From: Burkholderia sp. Bp9142
GTDB lineage: Bacteria > Pseudomonadota > Gammaproteobacteria > Burkholderiales > Burkholderiaceae
DNA: 64,000 nucleotides
Assembly (NCBI RefSeq): GCF_003853415.1
Contig: NZ_QTPP01000001.1
Coordinates: 124,001 to 188,000 of the forward strand
Reading direction: 5' to 3'
The notes under the pieces are model-generated. The model did no database searches. It worked only from the letters and a program-made list of their open reading frames with translations, and was not told the origin of the DNA. The first letter of the stretch is position 1. Each line of letters starts with the position of its first letter. Below are positions 34,596 to 43,633 of the stretch, piece after piece. The translations under genes and the position numbers were made by a program.

Positions 34596-35306
34596 ATGTC
34601 GCTCACCGCCGGCGCCGCGAAATTCGATCCGGCACGCGCGCACGAATACGCCGAACAATCCCGCATCGCGCTGGCCGGCTATGAAGCGTGCCACGAGCTC
34701 GCCGCGTGCATGCTCGCGTCGGCGATCGGCGTGGCCGATGCGCGGATCCTCGTGGTGGGCGCGGGCGGCACGGGGCAGGAAATCTGCGTGCCCGCCGCGC
34801 TCGAACCGGGCTGGCAGTTCACGGCCGTCGACCCGTCCGCGCCGATGCTCGCGCTCGCGCGTGCCAACGTCGAAGCGGCAGGTTTCGCCGCGCGCACGAA
34901 CTTCATCGAGGCCGGCGTCGATGCGCTGCCCGAAGCACCGGCCTTCGACGGCGCGACGCTGATCGGCGTGCTGCATCACGTCCCCGGCGACCCGGCGAAG
35001 GCCGCGCTGCTGGACGCGATCGCGCGCCGCCTGAAGCCCGGCGCACCGCTCGTGCTGGCGGGCAACCATCGCCGCTACGCGGACCACCCTCGCCTGCTCG
35101 ATGCGTGGCAGCAGCGCTGGCGCATGAAGGGCGCGACGCCCGACGCCGTGCGTGCGCAGCTGGCGAAAATCCTGCAGGGCGCCGATCCGCCTGCGTCGGA
35201 GGAAGCCGTGTCCGCACTGCTGCACGACGCGGGTTTCGATGCGCCGCTGCGCTTTTTCTCGAGCCTGTTCTGGGGCGCGTGGATCGCGGTGCGGCGCAGC
35301 ACGTGA
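34596..35306 (+). CDS. class I SAM-dependent methyltransferase
   Basis: A 236-residue protein with the SAM-binding glycine loop ARILVVGAGGTGQEICV, the acidic residue after strand 2 (FTAVDPSAPMLALARANV), and FDGATLIGVLHHVPGDPAKAALLDAIARRLKPGAPLVLAG as motifs II/III. GAGGA lies before the ATG. Substrate cannot be inferred; it is divergent from the TreZ-like gene and upstream of a GST. Confidence 0.87.
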   Translation: MSLTAGAAKFDPARAHEYAEQSRIALAGYEACHELAACMLASAIGVADARILVVGAGGTGQEICVPAALEPGWQFTAVDPSAPMLALARANVEAAGFAARTNFIEAGVDALPEAPAFDGATLIGVLHHVPGDPAKAALLDAIARRLKPGAPLVLAGNHRRYADHPRLLDAWQQRWRMKGATPDAVRAQLAKILQGADPPASEEAVSALLHDAGFDAPLRFFSSLFWGAWIAVRRST

Positions 35307-35439
35307 CGACGCGTGACGGCAGGCGGCACACGCTGCGCCGGGAGCCGGGCTGCTGCCAGGCAATCGCACGGCGGCATGACCGGCGCGGCGTCATCCGCGC
35401 TCGGTATGATGTCGTTCCCGCCCCTCTTCCGGCCTCGAC

Positions 35440-36108
35440 ATGCTGACCGTCCATCACCTGAACAACTCGCGTTCGCAGCGCGTGCTCTGGCTGCTCGAAG
35501 AACTGGATGTGCCGTACGAGATCGTGCGCTACGAGCGCGATCCAAAGACGATGCTCGCGCCGCCCGCGCTGCGCGCGATCCATCCGCTCGGCAAGTCGCC
35601 CGTCGTCACCGACGACGGCCGCACGATCGCGGAATCGGGCGCGATCATCGAGTACCTGGTCGAACGCTACGGCAACGGCCGGCTCGCGCCGCCGAGCGGC
35701 ACGCCCGAGCGGCACGACTACACGTACTGGCTGCACTACGCGGAAGGGTCGGCGATGCCGCCGCTGCTGCTGAAGCTCGTCGCGTTGCGGATCGCGCATG
35801 CGCCGATGCCGTTCTTCTCGCGGCCGATCGCGCGCAAGATCGCCGCGACGCTGCAATCGGGCTTCGTCGATCCGCAGATCGCGCTGCATCTCGGCCATGT
35901 CGACGACGCGCTGACGCGCACGGGCTGGTTCGTCGGCGACGGCTTCAGCGCGGCCGACATCCAGATGAGCTTCCCGCTCGAAGCCGCGATGGCGCGCGGC
36001 GACGGCGGCCAGCATCCGGCGATCGCGCGCTTTCTCGACGCGATCCACGCGCGGCCCGCCTACCGCCGCGCACTCGAGCGCGGCGGTCCGTACGAACTGC
36101 TCAGGTAG
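35440..36108 (+). CDS. glutathione S-transferase family protein
   Basis: A 222-residue GST. The thioredoxin-like N-terminal domain reads LTVHHLNNSRSQRVLWLLEELDVPYEIVRYERD, with Ser in the SR position expected for the catalytic residue, and LGKSPVVTDDGRTIAESGAIIEYLVERYG holds the cis-Pro and glutathione-binding ES motif. The helical C-terminal domain ends FSAADIQMSFPLEAA. Substrate unknown. Confidence 0.92.
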   Translation: MLTVHHLNNSRSQRVLWLLEELDVPYEIVRYERDPKTMLAPPALRAIHPLGKSPVVTDDGRTIAESGAIIEYLVERYGNGRLAPPSGTPERHDYTYWLHYAEGSAMPPLLLKLVALRIAHAPMPFFSRPIARKIAATLQSGFVDPQIALHLGHVDDALTRTGWFVGDGFSAADIQMSFPLEAAMARGDGGQHPAIARFLDAIHARPAYRRALERGGPYELLR

Positions 36109-36114
36109 CCCGCA

Positions 36115-36768
36115 TCAGCTCAGCAACCCCGCCGCGACGTTGATCGACAGCCCGAGCACGGCCATGTTGAAGTAGAACGACAGGATCGACTGAGCGAGCA
36201 CCGAGCGGCGCGCGGAACGGTTCGCGAGCGACACGTCGGCCGTCTGCGACGCGACCGCGAGCGTGAATGCGAAATACAGGAAATCCCAGTAGTCGGGCTC
36301 GGGATTGCGGTCGGGGAAACGCAATGCGCGATCGCCGCTCGGCGAGCCGTAATAGAGCCGCGCGTAGTGCAGCGTGAAGATCGTCGGAATCAGGAACCAT
36401 GCACCGAACAGCGTCGCACCCGTGACCGCGTAATGGCCGAGCCCCGCGCGAAAGCCGACGCTCTTCGCGGTGGCGAGCTCGATCGCGATCGCGGCGACGC
36501 TCGCGACCGTCGCGAGGCACACGACGGTCAGCACGGTCGTCGCGTTCTCGTCCTCGCGGATCGCGACTTCGCGCACCTTGTGATGATGGGCGGTGACCAT
36601 GCGCACCCACATCAGCACGAGATACAGCCAGACCGCGCAATCCCAGCCGATCAGCACACGCGCGGTCGGCCTCAACTGGAACGGCAGCAGCCCCGCGCAC
36701 AGCACGCCCGCGACGAAGGCCGCGACCATGCGCGGCCGGTTGCGTAATACCTGCGGATAAAGGGTCAT
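36115..36768 (-). CDS. DUF1345 membrane protein
   Basis: A 217-residue inner-membrane protein with about five hydrophobic segments and the family sequence [39 protein letters not shown], which is characteristic of DUF1345. The start at [14 protein letters not shown] is preferred. It converges on the GST gene with only six bases between the stops. Function unknown. Confidence 0.85.
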   Translation of the reverse strand: MTLYPQVLRNRPRMVAAFVAGVLCAGLLPFQLRPTARVLIGWDCAVWLYLVLMWVRMVTAHHHKVREVAIREDENATTVLTVVCLATVASVAAIAIELATAKSVGFRAGLGHYAVTGATLFGAWFLIPTIFTLHYARLYYGSPSGDRALRFPDRNPEPDYWDFLYFAFTLAVASQTADVSLANRSARRSVLAQSILSFYFNMAVLGLSINVAAGLLS

Positions 36769-36904
36769 CGTGTGATTCCGAAAGCGGATGGAAAGGGTTC
36801 GACCGGCGCGCAAACGGCCCGCTGCGCCGCGCCGGCGGGTACCGCCCCGATTATCGCCATTCCTGCATGACGTTGCGACGGGCGTGAGCGCCTAAGATAT
36901 CGGC

Positions 36905-37630
36905 ATGACACCTGCCCTCTGCCACCACCCCGTGAACGCGGCCGGCCGCGACTTCGTCGTCGGCGATCTGCATGGCTGCGTGGATGTGCTGCGCGCGCTG
37001 CTGCACGACATCGGCTTCGACCCGGCTCACGACCGGCTGTTCTCGGTCGGCGATCTCGTCGACCGCGGCCCTGCGTCCGAAACCGCGCTCGAGTTGCTCG
37101 ACCGCCCGTGGTGCCACGTCGTGCGCGGCAATCACGAAGAAGTGCTGAGCCTCGTGTCGCGCGGCAAGCTGCCGCCCGATGCGTGGCGCGGCATCGGCGG
37201 CGACTGGGGCGCCGATCTGCCGCCGGAACGGCTGCACGCCCATGCGGCGCGCGTCGACGCGCTGCCGCTCGTGCGCGTGATCGGCGACGGCGCCGTGCGC
37301 TTCAACGTGCTGCATGCGGAATTCTTCGGTTCCGATGCCGAGCTCGATGCGGGCAGCTATTCGCCCGACGTGCGCGAACGGCTGATCTGGGGGCGCGACC
37401 TGGTCCAGGGGCTCGTCGACCCGGCCCGGCAGGCCGGCCTGTCGCTCACCTGCACCGGTCATACGCCCGTGCGTGCGCCGCAGCGCATCGGCGCGCAATG
37501 GTTCATCGACACGGGCGCGTTCGCACCGTCCGGACGGCTGACGATCGTCGAACCTCGCACGGGCGAGACGTGGTCGCTCACCCAGGCCGACGCGCGCGCA
37601 CGTCACGCGGGCGACCTGCCGCTGCCATAG
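36905..37630 (+). CDS. metallophosphoesterase of the bacteriophage-lambda/PrpE phosphatase type
   Basis: A 241-residue calcineurin-like phosphoesterase with all metal-binding motifs: GDLHGC, GDLVDRGP, GNHEE and the C-terminal TGHTPV. Related enzymes act as serine/threonine phosphatases or cleave diadenosine tetraphosphate. Start at ATG 36905; it is divergent from the DUF1345 gene. Substrate not predictable from the sequence. Confidence 0.88.
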   Translation: MTPALCHHPVNAAGRDFVVGDLHGCVDVLRALLHDIGFDPAHDRLFSVGDLVDRGPASETALELLDRPWCHVVRGNHEEVLSLVSRGKLPPDAWRGIGGDWGADLPPERLHAHAARVDALPLVRVIGDGAVRFNVLHAEFFGSDAELDAGSYSPDVRERLIWGRDLVQGLVDPARQAGLSLTCTGHTPVRAPQRIGAQWFIDTGAFAPSGRLTIVEPRTGETWSLTQADARARHAGDLPLP

Positions 37631-37690
37631 GTGCAGGGTCTGTTCGCTAATGACGGGCCCACGCGCACGCGTTTGCACGCGCGGGCCCCG

Positions 37691-38386
37691 CTAGCCTACC
37701 TGGTTCAGTTCGAACACCGCATCGATCGCCGCACCGTTCCAGTTGTATTCCAGATACGCCGCGTGATGACAGTCGCGCAGCAGCGTCGTGCGGAACGCGG
37801 CGAGACACTCGCCGCGCGGGTCGCGCACCGACGGATAGACAATCCCCGCGCCGCCCGCATTGCGCACCGCGCGGCCGAGCGCCTGCCCCGCGCTGTAATC
37901 GAGCGGGTCGAGCAAGCCCGGACTGCGCTGCTGCCAGGTGCGCACGTCCGCGACATCGCCCTGCGCGACCACCGTGTAGAGCCGCATCTGCTGGCGCATC
38001 GGCGGCTCCTTCGTCGCGGCCAGGAACAGCCCGCTGTGATAGCGCGTTTCGGCGATCGCCGTATCGCGCGACCGCCCGCAGTAGAACACGCCGTAGCTGC
38101 CGTCGGAAAAGCGGCTGCCCTGCGGATTCAGGTGCGTGAATGCGGCCATGATCGGCCCCCAGCCCGGGCCGTAGCGGCGCTCGGCCGGCGGCACGAGTTC
38201 GAGCGTGCCGACTTCGTTGCGAATGCGGTCGTTGGTCAGCGATTCGAGCGCATAGAGTGCATCGAAATCCTCGGCGGACGCGACGCGGTCGAACAGGTTG
38301 ATGGCTGGAAAACGGGTGGGAATCACGCGATAGGCAGGTGCCCAGTCGACGACGATCGTGGGCCAGTGTTGCGTTTCGGTCGGCAT
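37691..38386 (-). CDS. RES-domain toxin (NAD-degrading family)
   Basis: A 231-residue RES domain protein; characterised members are NAD-phosphorylases or glycohydrolases that stop growth. Visible family residues include AYRVIPTRFPAINLFDR, an Arg/Glu-containing core (GSYGVFYCGRSRDTAIAETRYH, with YCGRSRDTAIAE as the RES-type strand), and a conserved C-terminal Asn/Trp region (LEYNWNGAAIDAVFEL). It is two bases downstream of its antitoxin gene, so the pair is one operon. Confidence 0.88.
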   Translation of the reverse strand: MPTETQHWPTIVVDWAPAYRVIPTRFPAINLFDRVASAEDFDALYALESLTNDRIRNEVGTLELVPPAERRYGPGWGPIMAAFTHLNPQGSRFSDGSYGVFYCGRSRDTAIAETRYHSGLFLAATKEPPMRQQMRLYTVVAQGDVADVRTWQQRSPGLLDPLDYSAGQALGRAVRNAGGAGIVYPSVRDPRGECLAAFRTTLLRDCHHAAYLEYNWNGAAIDAVFELNQVG

Positions 38387-38388
38387 CG

Positions 38389-38808
38389 TCACGCCCAGCC
38401 ACCCCGCATCGCATCGAGATATTGCCGGACGGCGACCAGGTCGCCGACGTTGCCGGCGAGCATCCGGTCGAGCGCGCGCTTGCCGCCGAACGGCGCCGCG
38501 TCGTTGGGCCGCTTGACCCACGCGTCCGCCGCGGCCGGCTGCGGCAGCAGGATCTGCAGCGCCTTGTAGATGCCGAGCAGCAGCGATAGCCGCTCGAGCG
38601 TATCGCGCGGCAGGCGCGCCGATTCGGGCGATGCCTTCCACTTGAAGAACGTCGAGCGGCCGGGCGACCCGAGCAGCACGATCTGTTCGTCGATCGTCAG
38701 CGCCCAGTCGCGCGCGATGTTGAAGAACGCACGCAGGCCGGCCGCCGACATCTGCGCGACCGAAGCCTGCCGCGGGGCGGAATGCGGATCGAAGGCGGGC
38801 TGTGACAT
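38389..38808 (-). CDS. Xre/MbcA/ParS-type antitoxin
   Basis: A 139-residue protein: N-terminal Xre-like helical DNA-binding region (AGLRAFFNIARDWALTIDEQIVLLGSPGRSTFFKWK) and C-terminal MbcA/ParS toxin-binding domain (LERLSLLLGIYKALQILLP, then WVKRPNDAAPFGGKRALDRML). The start at MSQPAFDPH is chosen because operator-like repeats lie directly upstream. It precedes the RES toxin, the usual antitoxin-first order. Confidence 0.88.
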   Translation of the reverse strand: MSQPAFDPHSAPRQASVAQMSAAGLRAFFNIARDWALTIDEQIVLLGSPGRSTFFKWKASPESARLPRDTLERLSLLLGIYKALQILLPQPAAADAWVKRPNDAAPFGGKRALDRMLAGNVGDLVAVRQYLDAMRGGWA

Positions 38809-38813
38809 GATCG

Positions 38814-38847
38814 TTAGTCTCGAAATGAATCTACTAACAAGATTAGT
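38814..38847. promoter_or_regulatory. candidate antitoxin operator
   Basis: Three TTAGT half-sites lie within 35 bp just before the antitoxin start: TTAGT at 38814-38818, its complement ACTAA at 38833-38837, and TTAGT at 38843-38847. The last two form CTAA-N5-TTAG. This arrangement fits autorepression by the Xre-type antitoxin. Confidence 0.55.
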
Positions 38848-39043
38848 CCATTTTCGTATTTTTGCAAGGGTCGCCCCCCGCGATGCCGGCATCCCACCCA
38901 TCGAGTCGATATTTTTTGTCCATTCTGGACTGCAATTTTATTTTCTGCGTTAATGGCCGTGCGGACAGCGCACCGGCATGCGGTACGTGTCCGCAGCAAC
39001 CGGGGCGCCCGAACCGGATAGACCACGCCAAGGAACCACCATC

Positions 39044-39826
39044 ATGAAGAGACTGATTGCCGCCGTTTCGATCGCCCTGCTCGCGGTATCGGCAGGCCCC
39101 GCCGCCGCAAAGGACTGGACCACGCTGCGCTTCGGCACCGACGCCAGCTACGCGCCGTTCGAATCGAAGGCGCCCGACGGCAAGCTCGTCGGCTTCGACA
39201 TCGACCTCGGCAACGAGATCTGCGCGCGGTTGAAGGCCAAATGCGTGTGGCTCGAGAACGATTTCGACGGGATGATTCCCGCGCTGAAGGCGAAGAAGTT
39301 CGACGCGGTCCTGTCGTCGATGTCGATCACGCCACAACGCGCGGAACAGATCGGCTTCACGACGAAGATCTACAACCAGCCGACGCGGCTCGTCGTGAAG
39401 AAGGGTTCGCCGCTGCTGCCGACGGCCGAATCGCTGAAGGGCAAGTCGATCGGCGTCGAGCAGGGCACGACGCAGGAAGCGTATGCGAAGGCGTACTGGG
39501 CGAAGCAAGGTGCGAACGTCGTGTCGTACCAGAACCAGGACGGCGTGTATGCGGACCTCACGTCGGGACGCCTCGACGCCGCGCTGCAGGACGAGGTGCA
39601 GGCTGCGATCGGGTTCCTGAAGTCGCCGCGCGGCGCGGGCTACCAGTTCGTCGGGCCCGAACTCGTCGACGAGAAGGTGCTCGGCATCGGCGCCGGCATC
39701 GGGCTGCGCAAGGAAGATGCCGACTTGAAGGCGAAGATCGACCGCGCGATCCTCGACATGGTCAAGGACGGCACCTACAAGCGGCTCGCGTCGAAGTACT
39801 TCGACTTCGACATCTACGGCGGCTGA
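39044..39826 (+). CDS. periplasmic binding protein for a basic amino acid (HisJ/ArgT type)
   Basis: A 260-residue polar-amino-acid binding protein. Signal peptide MKRLIAAVSIALLAVSAGPAAA, then the family start LRFGTDASYAPFESKAPDGKLVGFDIDLGNEICARLKAKC. GLU/ASP residues typical of lysine/arginine/ornithine/histidine binding are in place (FDGMIPALKAKKFDAVLSSMSIT). AAGGA lies upstream. No permease or ATPase gene is nearby, so it is an orphan component that must use a transporter encoded elsewhere. Confidence 0.92.
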   Translation: MKRLIAAVSIALLAVSAGPAAAKDWTTLRFGTDASYAPFESKAPDGKLVGFDIDLGNEICARLKAKCVWLENDFDGMIPALKAKKFDAVLSSMSITPQRAEQIGFTTKIYNQPTRLVVKKGSPLLPTAESLKGKSIGVEQGTTQEAYAKAYWAKQGANVVSYQNQDGVYADLTSGRLDAALQDEVQAAIGFLKSPRGAGYQFVGPELVDEKVLGIGAGIGLRKEDADLKAKIDRAILDMVKDGTYKRLASKYFDFDIYGG

Positions 39827-40803
39827 AGCGGCGCCGCGCGCGGACGGGTGAGATGCCCGTCGCGCGCGGTCCGACCGCCCCTCCCCTGCTCGCCGGACGG
39901 CGACGCCTCCCTGACATCTGCCGTCACACCGGTTTCATCGTCCGTGTCGCGCACCCGGATGCCGCACATCATTCGCATTGCAGACGGATCACCTGCGCTG
40001 GCGACCGCAGGCGCTCGACGTCAATAAGCGAAGATCGGGCGCCGGGGTACCGGTGCCCGCGTGCACATCCCCATGCGGAGCGGGTTGGCCAGCAGGAAAG
40101 CGCCGGCCCGGCGCGGATGACCGGGTATCAGCCGGATCCGCCTCGCACCGGGCGCGGAGAGATGGCCTGTCGACGCATGCCGGCCGGCAGCAAGGTGCGC
40201 GGTCGACCGGCGATGGGTCGAATCACTGCGATCGCGGCCTGCCGGCCGCGGCGTGTGGTGATCGTTCATCATTTTTCTACCCCGTATTCGAGTCGTTGCT
40301 TGTGCCGGCAACCGGACATCGCCGGTGCCCCGACGATCCGACGACGACGGCCCGTGCCGGCCGGAACGGGGCAGTGCCGCCCGTCCCGCCGATCATCCCC
40401 GCGGACTGCGTCCTTGCCGGCCCTTGCAGGGTTCGCTGCCTGACCGGCCGGACGCCACGTCGTCGACTCTCGCACCTCAACCTCCGCAAGGAGCGGGCCA
40501 GCTTCGTACGCGGCCGTCTGCACAAGGCTTTCATCGGACAAGCCTGCGGCCCGCTCGGTCGGGACATGCAGGACGTTGCAAAACTGAAACATGCCGCGCA
40601 CGGGCGGCCTCGGCCGCGCGGCGGCAACGCCTTGCCGGACAAGGCGCACGGACGATGCGGAAAATTTTCCCGGCGCGGGCGGCACGCCGCCGCCCGCATT
40701 TGCCGGGTCCAGTCGCACGGCTGCCGGCAGGAAACGTTTCACGTCCTTTACATACCGCCGGACGCCCGCGCACGGACCGGCGCGGACGCTTCCCTGCCGC
40801 CGT
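39827..40803. other. 977-bp stretch without a supportable gene
   Basis: The longest gene-free stretch here, between the binding-protein gene and the 3' end of the sigma-54 activator. Frames exist on both strands but are Arg/Pro-rich and lack family features. The best is a minus-strand frame from a GTG near 40742 with AAAGGA upstream, which I still consider unlikely. The stretch contains GCGGAAAATTTTCCCGG (40657-40673), also present upstream of bceA. It may hold an RNA gene or a remnant. Confidence 0.5.
40657..40673. repeat. 17-bp palindromic sequence, copy 1
   Basis: GCGGAAAATTTTCCCGG with a 12-bp perfect core GGAAAATTTTCC. The identical 17 bases occur at 60741-60757 in the bceA/bceB intergenic region. 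Confidence 0.75.
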
Positions 40804-42276
40804 TCAGCCGACTCGCTGGTGGTCGGCGTCGCCGGGCGGCGAGCCGTCCTTCCCGCCGTTATCGCCGTTGTTGTCGTGGTCGTTGAGCCCGTGCTCGATC
40901 ATCATCCGGTAGAGCGTCACGCGCGAGATGCCGAGTTCGGCGGCAGCCTTGTTGATCCGGTGATCGTTGCGCAGCAGCGCGTTCTCGATCGCGGTGCGCT
41001 CGGCGAGCGAACGCGCCTGTTCGAGCGTCACGGGTTCCGTTTCGCCCGGCGTCTCGAGCCCGAGATCGTGCGGCGTCAGCAGCCGGCTCTCCGCCATCAC
41101 GATCGCGCGGCGCACCCGGTTGATCAGCTCGCGCACGTTGCCGGGCCACTCGTAGCGGCGCATCGCGTCGAGCGCCGCCGACGTGAAGCCGCTGATCTTG
41201 CGTCCGCTGTCGGCCTTGTATTTCTGCAGCACGTAATGCGCGAGGATGTCGATGTCCTTGCCGCGCGCGCGCAGCGGCGGCTCGTGAATGCGCAGCACGC
41301 AGAGCCGGTGATAGAGGTCCGCGCGGAAGCGTCCGGCCTCGACCGCGCCGTCGAGATCCACGTGCGTCGCCGAGATGATCCGCACGTCGACCGGAATCGA
41401 TTCCTGGCCGCCGAGCCGCTCGATCTTCCCTTCCTGCAGGAAGCGCAACAGGCTCGCCTGGCTTTCGACCGGCATGTCGCCGATTTCGTCGAGAAACAGC
41501 GTGCCGCCGTTCGCGGATTCGATCCGGCCCGCGCGCCGCTGGTTCGCCCCGGTGAATGCGCCGCGCTCGTAGCCGAACAGTTCCGACTGCAGCAGGTGAT
41601 GCGGAATCGCACCGCAGTTGATCGCGATGAACGGCCCCTTGCCGCGCACCGAGCGCTCGTGGATCGCGAGCGCCGTCAGTTCCTTGCCGGTGCCCGACTC
41701 GCCGGAGATGAACACGCTCGCGTCGGTTTTCGCGACCTTGCGAATCGTGCTGAATAGCTGCTGCATCGCTTCGCAGTTGCCGATCATCCCGTGCTCGCCG
41801 ATCGACGCCGCGTATGCCGCGCCGTCGACGCGATCGAGCGCGGCCATCCCGCGTGCATGGCCGAGCACGTGCGAAATCCATTCGTACGGCAACGGCAGCG
41901 TCACGTAATCGAAACAGTAGCTGCGGATCAGTTCGCGCACGGCAGTGCTGATCGTGATGCCGGCCTGCGCGATGGAAATCCAGCCGATCGCCGGCTGGCT
42001 CAGGCACGCCTTCAGCGCGGGATAGTCGCGCGACGTGAAGCCCGAGAAATCGACGAGCCCGGCCGCGACGTTCACGCCGGACGTCATGTTCTGCGCGGCA
42101 CCGGCCGTCTTCGCGACCGAGATCTCCCAGCCGAGCCCGCGCAGTTGCGCCAGCAACGGCTCGTCCGGCGAACGCATGATCACGAACAGCTTGCGTCCGG
42201 CCTCGGGAGCAGTAACGGATACGAGCGGCATTTCGGGCGCCGCCGTCCCGCTTGCGTCGGGTGACCTTGCAACCAT
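40804..42276 (-). CDS. sigma-54-dependent transcriptional activator (Fis-type)
   Basis: A 490-residue enhancer-binding protein. The N-terminal 150 residues form a receiver-like/VpsR-type domain without the standard phospho-acceptor pattern (KLFVIMRSPDEPLLAQLRGLGWEI). The AAA+ core has Walker A (GESGTGKE), the sigma-54-contacting GAFTGA loop (YERGAFTGANQRRAG), Walker B (GGTLFLDEIGDM) and the arginine-finger region (RFRADLYHRL). The C-terminal Fis helix-turn-helix is NKAAAELGISRVTLYRMM, followed by a hydrophilic Asp/Asn/Gly tail. Related VpsR and BerB proteins respond to c-di-GMP and control exopolysaccharide; that role here is only a suggestion. Confidence 0.9.
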   Translation of the reverse strand: MVARSPDASGTAAPEMPLVSVTAPEAGRKLFVIMRSPDEPLLAQLRGLGWEISVAKTAGAAQNMTSGVNVAAGLVDFSGFTSRDYPALKACLSQPAIGWISIAQAGITISTAVRELIRSYCFDYVTLPLPYEWISHVLGHARGMAALDRVDGAAYAASIGEHGMIGNCEAMQQLFSTIRKVAKTDASVFISGESGTGKELTALAIHERSVRGKGPFIAINCGAIPHHLLQSELFGYERGAFTGANQRRAGRIESANGGTLFLDEIGDMPVESQASLLRFLQEGKIERLGGQESIPVDVRIISATHVDLDGAVEAGRFRADLYHRLCVLRIHEPPLRARGKDIDILAHYVLQKYKADSGRKISGFTSAALDAMRRYEWPGNVRELINRVRRAIVMAESRLLTPHDLGLETPGETEPVTLEQARSLAERTAIENALLRNDHRINKAAAELGISRVTLYRMMIEHGLNDHDNNGDNGGKDGSPPGDADHQRVG

Positions 42277-42715
42277 GTTGTTCCCCGCTTGGCGTTGGTA
42301 TCGTGCGCCGGCTCGCCGCCGGGTCCGACGGACCTCGATCGAACCGACATATTGGCCGCATTTCCGTCCGAATAAAATCCCCCCGGGCAACAATCGTGCG
42401 CCGGGCCGGTCCTTTCATGAACGGTATATCGATGCCGCCGACGCGCGGCTAGATGGGTGTTATCCCGGTGGCGCGGGGCGGACGCGCAATACGGCCGTCC
42501 GGGTAGCGAGCGCGCGAAACCGCGCCGGCGCGGGCGCGCCGGCCCGGCATGCGATGCCGGGCATGCGGGACCGGACCGGCCGCACGCGCCGGCGCGGCCC
42601 GGGGGCCGTCCGGCGCCCGCGCCCGCAACCGTTTTCCGCTTGACGCCGGTCAATCATCAGATGAAACGGGTTTGATGCACGAACGCAACACGCGCCGCAC
42701 GGCGCGGCGGCGGCG
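42277..42715. other. intergenic region upstream of the sigma-54 activator
   Basis: About 440 bp of very GC-rich sequence between the activator start and the 3' end of the metal-dependent hydrolase. It should contain the activator promoter. No gene, clear terminator or repeat was recognised. Confidence 0.45.
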
Positions 42716-43633
42716 TCAGCGCCCCGATGCGAGCGGTGCGGGCGCGTTGGCGCGGCCGCGTCCGGCCGCCGCGCCGTCGTGTTCGCCGTACGCGGCGACG
42801 AGCCCATCGACGCGTGCGAGGTGATGGCGGTTGTCGTGGTCCCACGGATGGAAGCCGGGCCGGAAAAAGCTCAGCCATTCACCCGCGATGCGAGGAAACA
42901 GCCCGCGGCGCGGCCCGTACAGGAAGGCAATCATGCGCAACATGCCGCGCACGCGATGCTTGACGTCGCGATCGCGCGACAACAGCGTCACGTGCATCAG
43001 GAACACGGTCGGCCAGAACGTCAGCGTCGTCAGCAGATACACGCCGACGCGGATCAGGTAGCGGCGCAGGCCGGGCTTCATCACGGCGTTCCACACGTCG
43101 TACGACACGGCCTTGTGCTCGGTTTCCTCGAGCGCATGCCATACCCACATCTGCCGGTAGCCTTCGACCGAGCCGTCGAGACGCGTCGGGTCGCTCAGGA
43201 TCCAGTCCGCGAGCATCGCCGTGTAGTGCTCCGCCGCCACCGTGTGCGCGAGCTGCACCGAACGCGGCAGCGTGCGCTTCATGAAGCCGAGCACCGCCCA
43301 CATGCGCTTGTCGAGCTTGCGCGCGGGCAGCCGGTTCGCCTGCATCAACTCGTTGTATTCGACGTGTTCGCGCGTATGCATCGCCTCCTGGCCGATGAAG
43401 CCGAGCACCTGGCGTTTCAGCACGGGATCGTCGATCCGGTCGCGATAGTTGCGCACCGAATCCATGAAAAAGCGTTCGCCGGCCGGAAACAGCAGCGACA
43501 GCGCGTTGAAGAAATGGGTCACGTGCGGGCCGAGCCCGTGCCAGTCCTTCGCGCGTTCGACCGGCAGGTCGAAGCGCAGGTCGCGGCGCACCGGCATCAC
43601 CTCGGCCGCGGTGGCGGAAGCGGCTGACTTCAT
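42716..43633 (-). CDS. metal-dependent hydrolase (PF10118-type)
   Basis: A 305-residue protein of a poorly characterised metal-dependent hydrolase family. It has conserved acidic/His motifs expected for metal binding: IGQEAMHTREHVEYN, TVAAEHYTAML and VWHALEETEHKAVSYDVW, resembling a ferritin-like di-iron arrangement (ExxH repeats). A hydrophobic segment (YLIRVGVYLLTTLTFWPTVFLMHVTLL) lies in the C-terminal part. AAGGAG is upstream of the ATG at 43633. An operator-like inverted repeat lies about 90 bp upstream. Confidence 0.82.
   Translation of the reverse strand: MKSAASATAAEVMPVRRDLRFDLPVERAKDWHGLGPHVTHFFNALSLLFPAGERFFMDSVRNYRDRIDDPVLKRQVLGFIGQEAMHTREHVEYNELMQANRLPARKLDKRMWAVLGFMKRTLPRSVQLAHTVAAEHYTAMLADWILSDPTRLDGSVEGYRQMWVWHALEETEHKAVSYDVWNAVMKPGLRRYLIRVGVYLLTTLTFWPTVFLMHVTLLSRDRDVKHRVRGMLRMIAFLYGPRRGLFPRIAGEWLSFFRPGFHPWDHDNRHHLARVDGLVAAYGEHDGAAAGRGRANAPAPLASGR

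Noticed and set aside
40269-40742. Minus-strand frame of about 157 codons beginning with GTG after AAAGGA
   Set aside because: The translation is Arg/Pro-rich with no family features or signal, and other frames in the same stretch look equally open because of the high GC content.
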